Shown here in pieces: positions 47,494 to 56,110 of a stretch of 64,000 nt of DNA. The position numbers and the translations under genes were made by a program. The stretch covers positions 186,001 through 250,000 of the forward strand of contig NZ_CABPSP010000007.1 in assembly GCF_902459765.1 (NCBI RefSeq), read 5' to 3'. The DNA comes from Pandoraea anapnoica. Lineage in GTDB: Bacteria; Pseudomonadota; Gammaproteobacteria; Burkholderiales; Burkholderiaceae. Every line of letters starts with the position of its first letter. Positions within the stretch are counted from its first letter, which is position 1. The notes beneath the pieces are model-generated. The model did not search any database, was not told the origin of the DNA, and saw only the letters and a list, made by a program, of their open reading frames with translations.

Positions 47494-49941
47494 CTATCGA
47501 GATGAGCTACCAAAGTTAAACCGTCGCTTTGGCGATGCCTCGTACGACCTACCCCGCTCCTTGAACTCGATGACTTCCATTCGAGCGCCGTACAACCGAA
47601 GCAAGCGACGTACTGAATCTCCCAACGTCTTGTCGGGAATTGCCTCTACCAAGCGATTAACAGGGATGGGGGGGGCGCCAAATAGTGCAGCGTGCGCGGG
47701 CGGATTTGTAAACTCCTGTCCGACGCGACCTGCCACACCGTCGTTCGCATCTCTAGCGATGAGCCCGATGTCGATGGTCAAATGCTTGCTAGCGATCCGA
47801 AGAGCTTCCGCTAGGTCGATAGATACCGCTCGTCCGGTATTTTCTTCATTAGTTTTTTTGAGGGCAGCAGCACATACCCGCTCGGGAGTTCCATAAAGTG
47901 AGGTCGGGATAAAGATTCCTTTCTCCACTCCCTCCGAACTTTTCATTCGCTGAATCACACGAACGATTAGGCCAAGGACTAGCGCCCGGACTGCGTCCAA
48001 GGAGCCGTCCTCGTAACGTAGTCGGATAAGACAAACGATGGCCATCGTCGCAGCATCTTCATCACCCTCGCTAAGAATCTCGGCCAGCGTGGATATGAGC
48101 TCCTCATTGGATACCTGATTCTGGGCGGCGGGCGTACGCCGAAGACCAATAATTGCCACGTCCGCTGCCGACATTCTGACGGCTGGAATGCGCAGTATCT
48201 TAGCGGTCAGTGCTGTATCCGCCGCGAAGTAGCGGAGGTACTCCGTAGATAGTGGGCCAGCGCTTGCGCCCAGCGTTTCGTGCCAGCGATCAAGATACTG
48301 GCGATCGGGCCCAGCTTCAAGAAATTCTCGGATGTCAACAGTCAGTGCGTTAGCTAGTTGAACGTGTTGCTCGGCTGACGGGGTCCACTCTCTTGCCCGT
48401 TCCGCAACCAAAAACTCTTGGAATGAGCGATGCGCAAAAAATAGAATTCCTGCGTCCTTTTCCTCCGTTAACGTCGAAACGAGATACTCGGCGAGTTTTG
48501 TTTCCGGATCGATAGACTTTCCGTCAGGCAACCCATCCAGCAAAGCGCGAGGGACCTGATCGCGGTCAAAAAAACCTTGACCATCCCCCGACTTCGTCCA
48601 ACACCACCACGCCAATTCCTTCTGAAATTTGAGTCTATCAGCAACGCCGATATCTCGACGTGCTTGTTTTTCTTCTACGTCTCTTTCAATGAGTCGTCGC
48701 ATGAATTGAGCGTAGAGCGTGTGTTGGGTAAAGCCTCGAAGATCGAATGTCGGGTCGGACGCGAGTTCCGCAACGATCTTTGCATGCACAGGACGCCTTA
48801 GCAGATCCTCCGAAACCTCCTGCCGGATTTCTCGAAGACGTTGATCGACAAACTCTTCAGATGGAATTGTTTCGTTTGTCGTCGCGAGGTGCTTCAAATA
48901 GTTACGAAGAAATTGGGTAATTTCAGATTCATTGAAGAAATCGATTTCCACTTCCGTCCATTGTCGAAACGTGGGGTCAACAACCTGTGAATTGACTCCA
49001 AATCCACGGATACCTCTAAAAACGAGATCGCGCGCTTCCGTGGGGATTGCATTTGGTCTGCCAAGAATTAGTATTTTAGAGTTTTTTTGAATGAGTCTGT
49101 TAAATTCACGGAAGTTCGACCGAAAATCAGCGGCTGACATCGCGTGTTTCATCTCATCAAATCCGTCGAGAACAATTAAAAGTCTTCCCATCTGATTTAA
49201 ATGTTCAAGCGTCCGGAATCTGAAGTCAGTTGCAGGTTGGCGGGAAGTGAATTCCTTGCCAAAAAGACCTTCCAGTTGAGTCTCGTGTACTACCTGACCA
49301 AGTCTAATTAGAACTGGCATCCGCTCAGTTGGGTCGGCGAGATACCGCCGCGCCTGCGTGGATACGAGTCTTTTGGCGAAGCTCGTTTTTCCTTTGCCGT
49401 ATCCCCCCATAATAGCTAAGGGTGATGGCTTTGAATCGTAAAGCCAGTTTTCTATATAAGATGATGCGGATTGAGACTGGCCGACGAGTCTCGCTTCGAC
49501 ATAATATGATTCTAATTCATCCTCATTGAACAGCTCGCCAAGAATCTCAATGTACTCCCTCAACCCAAGGAGATCCGCTTCAAGTTGCCGATCTGTTTGG
49601 AAGCTGAGCCATCGCACAGAATCGACATAAGCGCGGGGGTCTGCTGATATGTCTTTCGAAGCAACTATGAGTACGTGATCGAGAAGTTTGCTTTCTACTA
49701 GCGGACCGTAGTCGCTATATATCGCGAGAAGATTATCTTTCGTCAAAGGTCTGCTGTAGTCTTTGCATTCAACGCCAAACGTAATGCGGCGACCGAACTC
49801 ATTTCGAGAAAATACAATATCTACTTTTTTTGACCCCTTTCTAACTTCTGTCAGAACGTCTGGATACTTTGTTCTTAGAATGGCAGCGATGGCGTCGCGA
49901 AACTTGTCCCCGCGTTCAACCGTAGTTGGGTGATTCTGCAT
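47494..49941 (-). CDS. Nuclease-NACHT STAND NTPase, candidate antiphage protein
   Basis: An 815-residue protein. Residues 1-130 form a restriction-endonuclease-like domain with PD-(D/E)XK core Asp41 and Glu58-Cys-Lys60 (VDIVFS...FGVECKD). The NTPase has Walker A GGYGKGKT (179-186) and NACHT-type Walker B LLIVLDGFDEM (254-264). FFAHRSFQEFLVAERA (501-516) is the helix pattern typical after NACHT modules. The last ~300 residues are helical and should be the sensor. Bacterial NACHT proteins defend against phage, killing or degrading DNA on sensing. Base composition is lower than the neighbours. GGAGAAGAGGGA precedes the ATG. Confidence 0.85.
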   Translation of the reverse strand: MQNHPTTVERGDKFRDAIAAILRTKYPDVLTEVRKGSKKVDIVFSRNEFGRRITFGVECKDYSRPLTKDNLLAIYSDYGPLVESKLLDHVLIVASKDISADPRAYVDSVRWLSFQTDRQLEADLLGLREYIEILGELFNEDELESYYVEARLVGQSQSASSYIENWLYDSKPSPLAIMGGYGKGKTSFAKRLVSTQARRYLADPTERMPVLIRLGQVVHETQLEGLFGKEFTSRQPATDFRFRTLEHLNQMGRLLIVLDGFDEMKHAMSAADFRSNFREFNRLIQKNSKILILGRPNAIPTEARDLVFRGIRGFGVNSQVVDPTFRQWTEVEIDFFNESEITQFLRNYLKHLATTNETIPSEEFVDQRLREIRQEVSEDLLRRPVHAKIVAELASDPTFDLRGFTQHTLYAQFMRRLIERDVEEKQARRDIGVADRLKFQKELAWWCWTKSGDGQGFFDRDQVPRALLDGLPDGKSIDPETKLAEYLVSTLTEEKDAGILFFAHRSFQEFLVAERAREWTPSAEQHVQLANALTVDIREFLEAGPDRQYLDRWHETLGASAGPLSTEYLRYFAADTALTAKILRIPAVRMSAADVAIIGLRRTPAAQNQVSNEELISTLAEILSEGDEDAATMAIVCLIRLRYEDGSLDAVRALVLGLIVRVIQRMKSSEGVEKGIFIPTSLYGTPERVCAAALKKTNEENTGRAVSIDLAEALRIASKHLTIDIGLIARDANDGVAGRVGQEFTNPPAHAALFGAPPIPVNRLVEAIPDKTLGDSVRRLLRLYGARMEVIEFKERGRSYEASPKRRFNFGSSSR

Positions 49942-50023
49942 TCCCTCTTCTCCGGGTGATTAAGTTAATCTTTCGTTTTCCACTGTGTATGTGCCTCGAG
50001 CAGTGGCTATTTGTTGATGCATT

Positions 50024-50052
50024 GTAATATACAGATTTTTTGATTGCTTCAA
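50024..50052 (-). promoter_or_regulatory. Candidate promoter of the NACHT gene
   Basis: On the minus strand TTGAAG (50047-50052) and TATTAC (50024-50029) are 17 bp apart in an AT-rich stretch about 85 bp before the start codon. Match to consensus is moderate. Confidence 0.35.
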
Positions 50053-50135
50053 CGTAGAGGTGCTAGTGCCCAGTGCTACTGAAATCAGGAGGGGGCGTCG
50101 CCCCCCTCTCCAACTCAAGATTAATTGTCTGCTGG

Positions 50136-51266
50136 TCAACTTTGGGTGACGTGCACCGCAATGCTCGGATGCCCGCTGATTACCGTATTCTGCGTCGGTG
50201 CTAGTCTCGCAAGCCACAACCAACCAGAAAATCGATTCCCCATTTCGCGGATATGCGTATACCTCTTTAAGCTTGCCCAGCTTCGGTGGCCGGTTACGGC
50301 GGCTACGCGAGGTATCGACAGACCTTGCTCGAAAAGCCAACTGGTTCCTTCGTGGCGCAGGTCGTGAAATCTCAGATCCTGAATTTGCAGAAACCGGCAT
50401 GCGCGTGTGAATGCTGCGCCGACGGCGTCGGTGGTGTAAGGGAAGATTCGGTCTTCGCCTTCGCGTCGTGGGATTGCAGACAGAATGCGCATTGCTTCCG
50501 GGGGAAGGTCGCACCAGATGTCGTTGCCGATCTTTTGTCCTGGGTGTTTCATGTCTCGAACGAGTATGCGGGACCCTTCCGCGTCCAAGTTCGACCACTT
50601 GATCGTCACGATTTCCTCCTGGCGTCGTGTCGAAAATATCGCGAACGGAACGATGTACTGCATCGGCGCGCTTTTCGGATGCCTTTTGCGAATCCCTACG
50701 AAGTGTTCTAGAAGTAGATCCAGCTCAGCAAAACTAGCACGTCTTTCCCGTTTGGCGGACTTGGCAGTATGGCCGAGGTGGGATAGCACTCGTCGCGCAT
50801 CCCTCAAGGCTTGCTCAGACAACGGATATCCCCACGCGGGGCGCGCGACGTTGACGACCGCCCCGATGTGAGACATATAGTTGCTCGCGGTTTGAGGAAG
50901 TACGTCGAGGCTCTTCGCGAAATCAACGTAGTCGGTACTTCCCAACTGGCTGCAACGTTTCTCCCCGATAGGCGCTCGTGCGACGGCATTCAAGACTTGG
51001 GCCTTCGTTCGCCCGATTTTCTTAATCGATTCGTCGACGTACTTCTTAATCACCTCACTAAATAGAGGGTCGACCACCGCAGCGGCCTCTATGCCCCCCG
51101 GACGCGCCAACTCCTTCTCCCTCTTGACGATCCACGCCGCCGCAGCCTGCCTGCGGTCAAACGTCTTCGCCTCGGTATAGACCACCCGTCCGTCCCGCTT
51201 CAGGCGGATCTGTGCCGTATACCCTATACTTTTGTCCTTTCGTTCCCGTACTGAGATTGTTCCCAT
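50136..51266 (-). CDS. int: Tyrosine recombinase (island integrase)
   Basis: A 376-residue integrase. An N-terminal arm-binding-type domain (GTISVRERKDKSIGYTAQIRLKRDG) is followed by a core-binding domain and the catalytic domain with Arg214/215 (FSTRRQEEI), Lys240, the HDLRHEG motif (His301, Arg304), His327 in TGHRS and the nucleophile Tyr336 (LKRYTHIR). It is encoded right beside the att repeat in dusA and reads away from dusA. The N-terminus resembles site-specific integrases of dusA islands. A GGGGGCG hairpin at 50088-50107 follows its stop. Confidence 0.95.
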   Translation of the reverse strand: MGTISVRERKDKSIGYTAQIRLKRDGRVVYTEAKTFDRRQAAAAWIVKREKELARPGGIEAAAVVDPLFSEVIKKYVDESIKKIGRTKAQVLNAVARAPIGEKRCSQLGSTDYVDFAKSLDVLPQTASNYMSHIGAVVNVARPAWGYPLSEQALRDARRVLSHLGHTAKSAKRERRASFAELDLLLEHFVGIRKRHPKSAPMQYIVPFAIFSTRRQEEIVTIKWSNLDAEGSRILVRDMKHPGQKIGNDIWCDLPPEAMRILSAIPRREGEDRIFPYTTDAVGAAFTRACRFLQIQDLRFHDLRHEGTSWLFEQGLSIPRVAAVTGHRSWASLKRYTHIREMGNRFSGWLWLARLAPTQNTVISGHPSIAVHVTQS

Positions 51267-51277
51267 AGGTTTTCGTC

Positions 51278-51327
51278 GGTGCTACACGGCTTTTTTCGGT
51301 GCTACACCGTAGCACTTGGGTGCTAAA
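51278..51327 (+). repeat. Right integrase arm-type repeats
   Basis: GGTGCTACAC occurs at 51278-51287 and 51298-51307, GGTGCTAAA at 51319-51327, and an inverted GTAGCAC at 51309-51315 forms a dyad with the second copy. They lie between int and dusA and are inverted relative to the left-end copies. Confidence 0.65.
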
Positions 51328-51408
51328 ACGAGCCTAAACCGGGGCTAAAATTGGGAAATCCGGCACTACGCTTTTTGCTGTAATCGACTGTTTTGTAAGA
51401 GATTTTCA

Positions 51409-52422
51409 ATGAATTTACCCTTCCGCCGCGTTAGCGTCGCACCGATGATGGATTGGACGGACAAGCACTGTCGTGTCTTTCACCGTCAGCTTTCGCGTCA
51501 CACGTGGCTGTATACCGAGATGGTGACGACCGGTGCGCTGTTGCACGGCGACGTTGCGCGTCATCTCGATTTCGATGCCGTGGAGCATCCCGTCGCGTTG
51601 CAACTGGGCGGGAGTGAACCGCAGGATCTGGCGCGCGCGGCGAAGTTGGGCGAGCAGTGGGGGTACGACGAGATCAACCTGAATTGCGGCTGCCCGTCGG
51701 AGCGCGTGCAGCGCGGTGCGTTCGGTGCGTGTCTGATGGCTGAGCCGACGTTGGTCGCGGATTGCGTGAAGGCGATGCGCGACGTAGTGCAGGTGCCGGT
51801 GACGGTCAAGCATCGCATTGGCATCGACGACGTCGAGTCTTTCTCGTTCGTTGAGGACTTCGTGGGCAAGATCGCGGAAGCCGGATGCGCGACGTTCATC
51901 GTCCACGCACGCAACGCGATTCTCAAAGGCCTGAGTCCGAAAGAGAACCGCGAGATTCCCCCGCTGAAGTACGACTATGCCTACCGTCTCAAGCAAGTAT
52001 TCCCGCAGCTTGAAATCCTGATCAACGGTGGCGTCAAAACACTCGATGAAGTCGAGCTGCATTTGCAGCACGTCGATGGCGTGATGCTGGGCCGTGAGGC
52101 GTATCACAACCCCTATGTACTCGCTGAGGTCGACGCGCGCTTTTATGGTGATGCGTCGCCGGTCAAGTCGCGTGAGGAAGTGGAAGATGCGTTGATCGAA
52201 TACGCAGCCTCGCAAGTGGAGAAGGGGCAGTATCTCGGCGCGATCTCGCGTCACGCGCTGGGCTTATATCGTGGCGTGCCGGGCGCACGCGGATGGCGTC
52301 GCGTGCTGTCAGATCCGAAGCGTTTGAAGGCCGGCGTGAGTGCATTCGAAGAAGCGCGCGCTCAACTGCGTGCAGGCGCATTCTCCGAGCCTGACGAGGC
52401 ACAATCGATTGTTGCGGCGTGA
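51409..52422 (+). CDS. dusA: tRNA-dihydrouridine(20/20a) synthase DusA
   Basis: A 337-residue flavoenzyme that reduces uridine in the tRNA D loop. FMN-barrel motifs: RRVSVAPMMDWTDKHCR at the start, NLNCGCPSERVQRGAFGACLM with catalytic Cys95, VKHRIGIDD, and FIVHARNAILKGLSPKENREIPPL. The first ~10 codons lie left of the att core and were probably supplied by the island, which rebuilds a functional N-terminus and start. The gene is intact. Confidence 0.95.
   Translation: MNLPFRRVSVAPMMDWTDKHCRVFHRQLSRHTWLYTEMVTTGALLHGDVARHLDFDAVEHPVALQLGGSEPQDLARAAKLGEQWGYDEINLNCGCPSERVQRGAFGACLMAEPTLVADCVKAMRDVVQVPVTVKHRIGIDDVESFSFVEDFVGKIAEAGCATFIVHARNAILKGLSPKENREIPPLKYDYAYRLKQVFPQLEILINGGVKTLDEVELHLQHVDGVMLGREAYHNPYVLAEVDARFYGDASPVKSREEVEDALIEYAASQVEKGQYLGAISRHALGLYRGVPGARGWRRVLSDPKRLKAGVSAFEEARAQLRAGAFSEPDEAQSIVAA
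51442..51460 (+). repeat. attR core repeat inside dusA
   Basis: Identical 19 bases to 42026-42044, encoding codons for PMMDWTD in dusA. This conserved dusA stretch is a commonly used attachment site. Confidence 0.88.
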
Positions 52423-52536
52423 CATATAGCGTCAAGAGGCGACGTTCGGTGACGAGCGTTCGCCGCGTGAGATGACGATGTCGCGCATCGATCGTGCACG
52501 TGAGAGAAGAAATATTTCGAAGAAGTGAAAAAAGAG

Positions 52537-52566
52537 TTGGCAACGCGATAAAAACGTCGCTATAAT
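52537..52566 (+). promoter_or_regulatory. Promoter of tRNA-His
   Basis: TTGGCA (52537-52542) and TATAAT (52561-52566) are 18 bp apart, about 43 bp upstream of the mature tRNA. Confidence 0.75.
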
Positions 52567-52608
52567 CTTGTTTCTGTTCAGCGAGCAAGTCAAAGCGCTG
52601 ATCACGGC

Positions 52609-52685
52609 GGTGGCCGTAGCTCAGTTGGTAGAGTCCTGGATTGTGATTCCAGTCGTCGTGGGTTCGAGTCCCATCGGTCACCCCA
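52609..52685 (+). tRNA. tRNA-His (GUG)
   Basis: The anticodon loop TTGTGAT carries GTG. The extra 5' G at 52609 (G-1) opposite C73 (52682) is the histidine identity element. The acceptor stem GTGGCCG/CGGTCAC, D loop, T loop GTTCGAGTC and encoded CCA are all present. Confidence 0.97.
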
Positions 52686-52986
52686 AAATCCCCTTGTAGT
52701 TCTCAGCGTTACACGCACCTCATTTTCCCGTTCCGGGAAATTCTCCCGAAAGAAATAAAGTTCTCCGGCTCAGTCGATAGTCGACGTGTGTTCTGCTCGA
52801 ACGACGGTCATCGCGTTTTTGCATGGTCGTGGGTTTCGCGCGCGTGGAATTCATCGCATCGGTCGTCACCACTCATACGTTCTCCCAACGCTGGCTCCAC
52901 AGTTTTGGGCTTGCCTGGGACTAGCAGAAGGACCATGTGTCGCTTAGGCTTGACGGATTGAATCAGCCGACAAATGGAGACAACGC
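52686..52986. other. Intergenic sequence between tRNA-His and a GNAT gene
   Basis: About 300 bp. No clear terminator for the tRNA, repeats or small gene could be supported. Confidence 0.35.
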
Positions 52987-53451
52987 ATGACCGACTCGAC
53001 GCTTGAAGTCCGCGCCGCCACACCGGAAGATTTCGATGCATGGCGGCCGCTGTGGGACGGCTACAACCGCTTCTACGGTCGCTTCGACGCAACCGCTCTC
53101 CCGGAACACGTCACGCGCACGACCTGGTCGCGCTTCTTCGACGGATATGAGCCCATGCACGCGATCGTCGCCAAACGTGGCGAACACATGCTCGGTCTCG
53201 TTCACTTCCTTTATCACCGCAGCACGACAATGGAAGGGCCGACCTGCTACTTACAGGATTTGTTCACCGTCGAAGCAGCGCGCGGGCAGGGTGTGGGGCG
53301 CGCGCTGATCGAGGCCGTCTACGCGCATGCAAAGGCATCCAATTCGTTGCGGGTGTACTGGCACACACACGAAACGAACCTCACCGCCATGCGGCTTTAC
53401 GACGGCGTCGCCGAGAAGCCGGGCTTCGTGATGTACCGCAAGAACCTTTGA
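52987..53451 (+). CDS. GNAT-family N-acetyltransferase
   Basis: A 154-residue acetyltransferase. VRAATPEDFDAWRPLWDGYNRFY is the typical N-terminal helix pair; LQDLFTVEAARGQGVGRALIEAVYAHAK holds the acetyl-CoA loop (RGQGVG), and THETNLTAMRLYDGVAEKPGFVMYRK is the C-terminal motif. The substrate is not known. AAATGGAGACAACGC precedes the ATG. It is convergent with the DUF4157 gene, 7 bp apart. Confidence 0.9.
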   Translation: MTDSTLEVRAATPEDFDAWRPLWDGYNRFYGRFDATALPEHVTRTTWSRFFDGYEPMHAIVAKRGEHMLGLVHFLYHRSTTMEGPTCYLQDLFTVEAARGQGVGRALIEAVYAHAKASNSLRVYWHTHETNLTAMRLYDGVAEKPGFVMYRKNL

Positions 53452-53457
53452 ATTCGC

Positions 53458-55308
53458 TCAGGACCGGCTGAGTTCGAACAGTTGGTCCCGCGTCAGGCGG
53501 GCGCTGCCGCTACGCAATCCCGCCCCGGCGGCAGCCACAGCCGCGAGCGTCGCCTTGTCTTCCGACGAAAGTTTTCTCGGATTCAAAGCCTCAGGCGGGA
53601 TCGAGTACCACCACTGCACACCGGTAATCTGATTGCGGGATGCTTGCGTGTGCGTCAGCGGTGCTTTCGATGTATGCACCAGCGACGTCGATTTTTGCGA
53701 AAGGTACTTGTAAATAGTCTTCTGGTCCTGTTTGCCTGAGGTCTTGTTTTTCAGCGTATTCATGTCCTTGCCGTTCTCGATCAGATGCAGCACGCCGGCA
53801 CCGTCGATATACGACACGTCGACATCCTTGGTCATTTCGGCGTTATCCGCATCGGTGTACTTCGAGCCGCTGAAGACTACCTCTCCCTCGGCAAGTTCGC
53901 TGGGGTGAACGTTGAGGATGGCGTCAAGCTCCGACGTAATGCCTAGAAAGGACAGTGGAATTCCCCCCTGCTTTGTGACGCCGTAGAAAGCGTCAAAGCG
54001 CGCCCCGCCAAATGGGCTGTAGTCCTTCGGCGTCCCTTGCAGATCGCTGGTGATCATGCTGAGCGTCGCGGCAATGCCGTGCCAGTCGTATGGCTGCCGG
54101 GTCTTGAAGGCTTGCCCTATGTCTACGACCCGACGGATGAACGCACTGGCTATCTCAGGCTCGAATTTCTCGACAAGCGCCAACCGGTAGCAAATCAGCA
54201 AGGCCTTTCTAGCATCGACAATGCCTGCGAGCGATTCGCTCAGCGGAATCATTCGCGCCGCAAAGGTCTTCCAATCACTTTCCCACGCATCCTCCGAAGT
54301 CGCCGACTGATACCTCGTTACCTTTTCCTGAATCTTCGGCGCGTCATCTTCGTTTCGTTTTTCTCGTGCCTCGGCCTTTGCGCCACGGATTTCGCTATTA
54401 ATCGCGGCGGTCAGTGCCTTAATGTTGTGGAATTCGCGATCTTTCCAGGTGTCATCGATCAGCGTTCTCAGGGCGTTGGGCTCAGGGAACCGACGTTGAT
54501 ACGCTGTGACCGGCGCTGCTTGCGAGAAATCCTCGATTCCCATCAGTGTGGCGTAGCTCGTGGGAACGAATGTCTTGGGCTCTTCGGTGCTTTTGATCTT
54601 GACGCGCTGAACAGGCGCTGACGCTGCCGAATCGCGGCGGGCGATGGAGAGTTGTCGTGGAGCGCTGTCGCTAGTTCCCTCAGAAATGGAGGGATGCGCC
54701 ACGTCGGTCGATAGAGAGGACGAAGTACTTGCGAGGCCGACGGCTGCAGCGCGGCTTCCCATCGCGTCTGCCTCGGCTTCGAGGCCGACGTCGTCGTTCA
54801 GGGATTGGCCGTCGGCCATCTGCATCGTGGGTTTTACGCGGCCCTGTGCCTGTTGCACGACGTGCCATGCCTCGTGCGGCAGATGCTGCTCCTGACCGGG
54901 CGCAAGGTGAATATCGCTATCCTGCGCATACGCATGGGCCTGCATCTGCGCAGGCCTGGACGAGTTGTAATGCACACGGACATGGTCCATGGCCTGGCCG
55001 GATAGTGACTCGATGCCTTGTTTGAGCCCGATGGGTAAACCGTTGCTTCGATCCGATGCCGAGGCAGTGCGCTGGACAGGTTGATGTTCCGCGGACGTGT
55101 CTTGCTGGCTGAACAAGGTCTGCATGTGCTGACGTTGCGCGACCATGCGTGGACTGGTGTCGACCAGCGCCTGCATCGACGCCGAAGGCACAGCTTGCGA
55201 GCGATTGTCGGCAGGAAGATGGCCGTGGGAGGGCGTCTCCCGGGAGGTTGCATGTGATTCGGGCAACCTCCACTGCGCCTGCTGCGGGGTCTCTTTGTAC
55301 GATCTCAC
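53458..55308 (-). CDS. eCIS-core (DUF4157) domain protein, putative toxin or cargo
   Basis: A protein of about 616 residues from the GTG at 55308, preceded by AGGAGAATGACGCC; the frame is open to a TTG at 55446. A polar, Gln/Ser-rich N-terminus precedes the DUF4157 domain, whose core LPIGLKQGIESLSG...VRVHYNS ends in HEAWHVVQQ with a metal-binding HExxH (about residues 145-149). The C-terminal ~300 residues are unrecognised; a D-rich strand followed by LIENGKD may be nuclease-like, very tentatively. DUF4157 marks cargo of extracellular contractile injection systems and polymorphic toxins. No injection-system genes or clear immunity gene are nearby. Confidence 0.78.
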   Translation of the reverse strand: MRSYKETPQQAQWRLPESHATSRETPSHGHLPADNRSQAVPSASMQALVDTSPRMVAQRQHMQTLFSQQDTSAEHQPVQRTASASDRSNGLPIGLKQGIESLSGQAMDHVRVHYNSSRPAQMQAHAYAQDSDIHLAPGQEQHLPHEAWHVVQQAQGRVKPTMQMADGQSLNDDVGLEAEADAMGSRAAAVGLASTSSSLSTDVAHPSISEGTSDSAPRQLSIARRDSAASAPVQRVKIKSTEEPKTFVPTSYATLMGIEDFSQAAPVTAYQRRFPEPNALRTLIDDTWKDREFHNIKALTAAINSEIRGAKAEAREKRNEDDAPKIQEKVTRYQSATSEDAWESDWKTFAARMIPLSESLAGIVDARKALLICYRLALVEKFEPEIASAFIRRVVDIGQAFKTRQPYDWHGIAATLSMITSDLQGTPKDYSPFGGARFDAFYGVTKQGGIPLSFLGITSELDAILNVHPSELAEGEVVFSGSKYTDADNAEMTKDVDVSYIDGAGVLHLIENGKDMNTLKNKTSGKQDQKTIYKYLSQKSTSLVHTSKAPLTHTQASRNQITGVQWWYSIPPEALNPRKLSSEDKATLAAVAAAGAGLRSGSARLTRDQLFELSRS

Positions 55309-55544
55309 GGCGTCATTCTCCTGCCCGGGCGGTGCACGCCCGGCAATAGAGTGGTGAACCAGCCTGGGAAGTCTCCGGATTCTCCCAATGCCCCCGATGC
55401 CAGGCGATTTGGGATGTCCGTTCAAATCGATGGCGTAGTATCGCAAAATCGATCAAAAGTTGTCACCGAACCGATCACGACGCCAACGTTTGATCTATAT
55501 CTAATTCCACGCTCGAAGGGTGACGTCGGGCCGCACAGGGCCGT

Positions 55545-55647
55545 CCATAATGGATTTGTCATGTTTTCATGACCCTGTCTTCCCGGTGCCCATGGTGCCT
55601 CATGCGTACCGGTTTTGAAGCCCGCCTCCCTCAGGCGGGCTTTTTTT
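55545..55647 (+). ncRNA. Candidate small RNA ending in an orphan terminator
   Basis: A strong terminator, AAGCCCGCCT-CCC-TC-AGGCGGGCTTTTTTT (55617-55647), faces rightward with no gene upstream on that strand for 2.1 kb. A CATAAT box (55546-55551) lies about 70 bp before it, and CCGGT...ACCGG can pair in between. A transcript of roughly 90 nt is possible. The -35 region is poor, so this is tentative. Confidence 0.35.
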
Positions 55648-55773
55648 ATGTCGGGAACAATCCGGGATATACGCTTTGCGTAACGCTACGATGTGCCCTA
55701 TGAAATTCGAACGTGCTACGATTTTTTGCAACGCAGGGCGTTTTTCGACTTTCAGGACAGTGTGGAGGCAGCA

Positions 55774-56028
55774 ATGAGTACCTTTTTGCACGGTGGCCTC
55801 GGCTTGGGCAGTGACGGCGAGTCCGTGCGTTTCAATGTGCATGTCGACGGCAAAGTCTGGACGTGTCAGATCGGTCGTGCGGCACTCAATCGCCTGTCCG
55901 GCGTCGATGCCGGGGGCGAAGCGCTATTCGATCAGTTCGTCGACGTCGAAGATGAAATCGTCGACCTCGCCGCCAAGGCGATTGCGCAGGGCGCTAAAGT
56001 CGAGCCAATCGAAGTCGGCACGCAATGA
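55774..56028 (+). CDS. DUF1488-family small protein
   Basis: An 84-residue protein, with FNVHVDGKVWTCQIGRAALNRLSG and a C-terminal acidic helix (FDQFVDVEDEIVDLAAKAI) typical of DUF1488. GGAGGCAGCA directly before the ATG fixes the start. The family is common in Burkholderiales and of unknown function. Another small conserved gene follows 82 bp downstream. Confidence 0.8.
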   Translation: MSTFLHGGLGLGSDGESVRFNVHVDGKVWTCQIGRAALNRLSGVDAGGEALFDQFVDVEDEIVDLAAKAIAQGAKVEPIEVGTQ

Positions 56029-56110
56029 GCGTTTAATATTCCAACTGAACGTCGCAACACCTTGTCGCCAGACAGGCGACATCCCGCTAACCGGAAACAC
56101 GGGGTTCTTC

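Larger units (their letters stand above)
42026..51460. mobile_element. Mobile island integrated in dusA
   Basis: A ~9.4-kb element bounded by perfect 19-bp direct repeats, the second inside codons of the dusA 5' end. A tyrosine recombinase is the rightmost gene, adjacent to dusA. GTGCTAC repeats lie just inside both ends. Cargo: PrtN-like protein, HUH Rep, two small unknown proteins, hipBA and a nuclease-NACHT gene. Base composition falls visibly in the cargo. dusA is an established integration site for phages and islands. No capsid, portal, tail or conjugation genes are seen. Confidence 0.88.

Noticed and set aside
49960-50598. 212-codon minus-strand frame between the NACHT gene and int
   Set aside because: Most of it overlaps the integrase in another frame and is Arg/Thr-rich without motifs.
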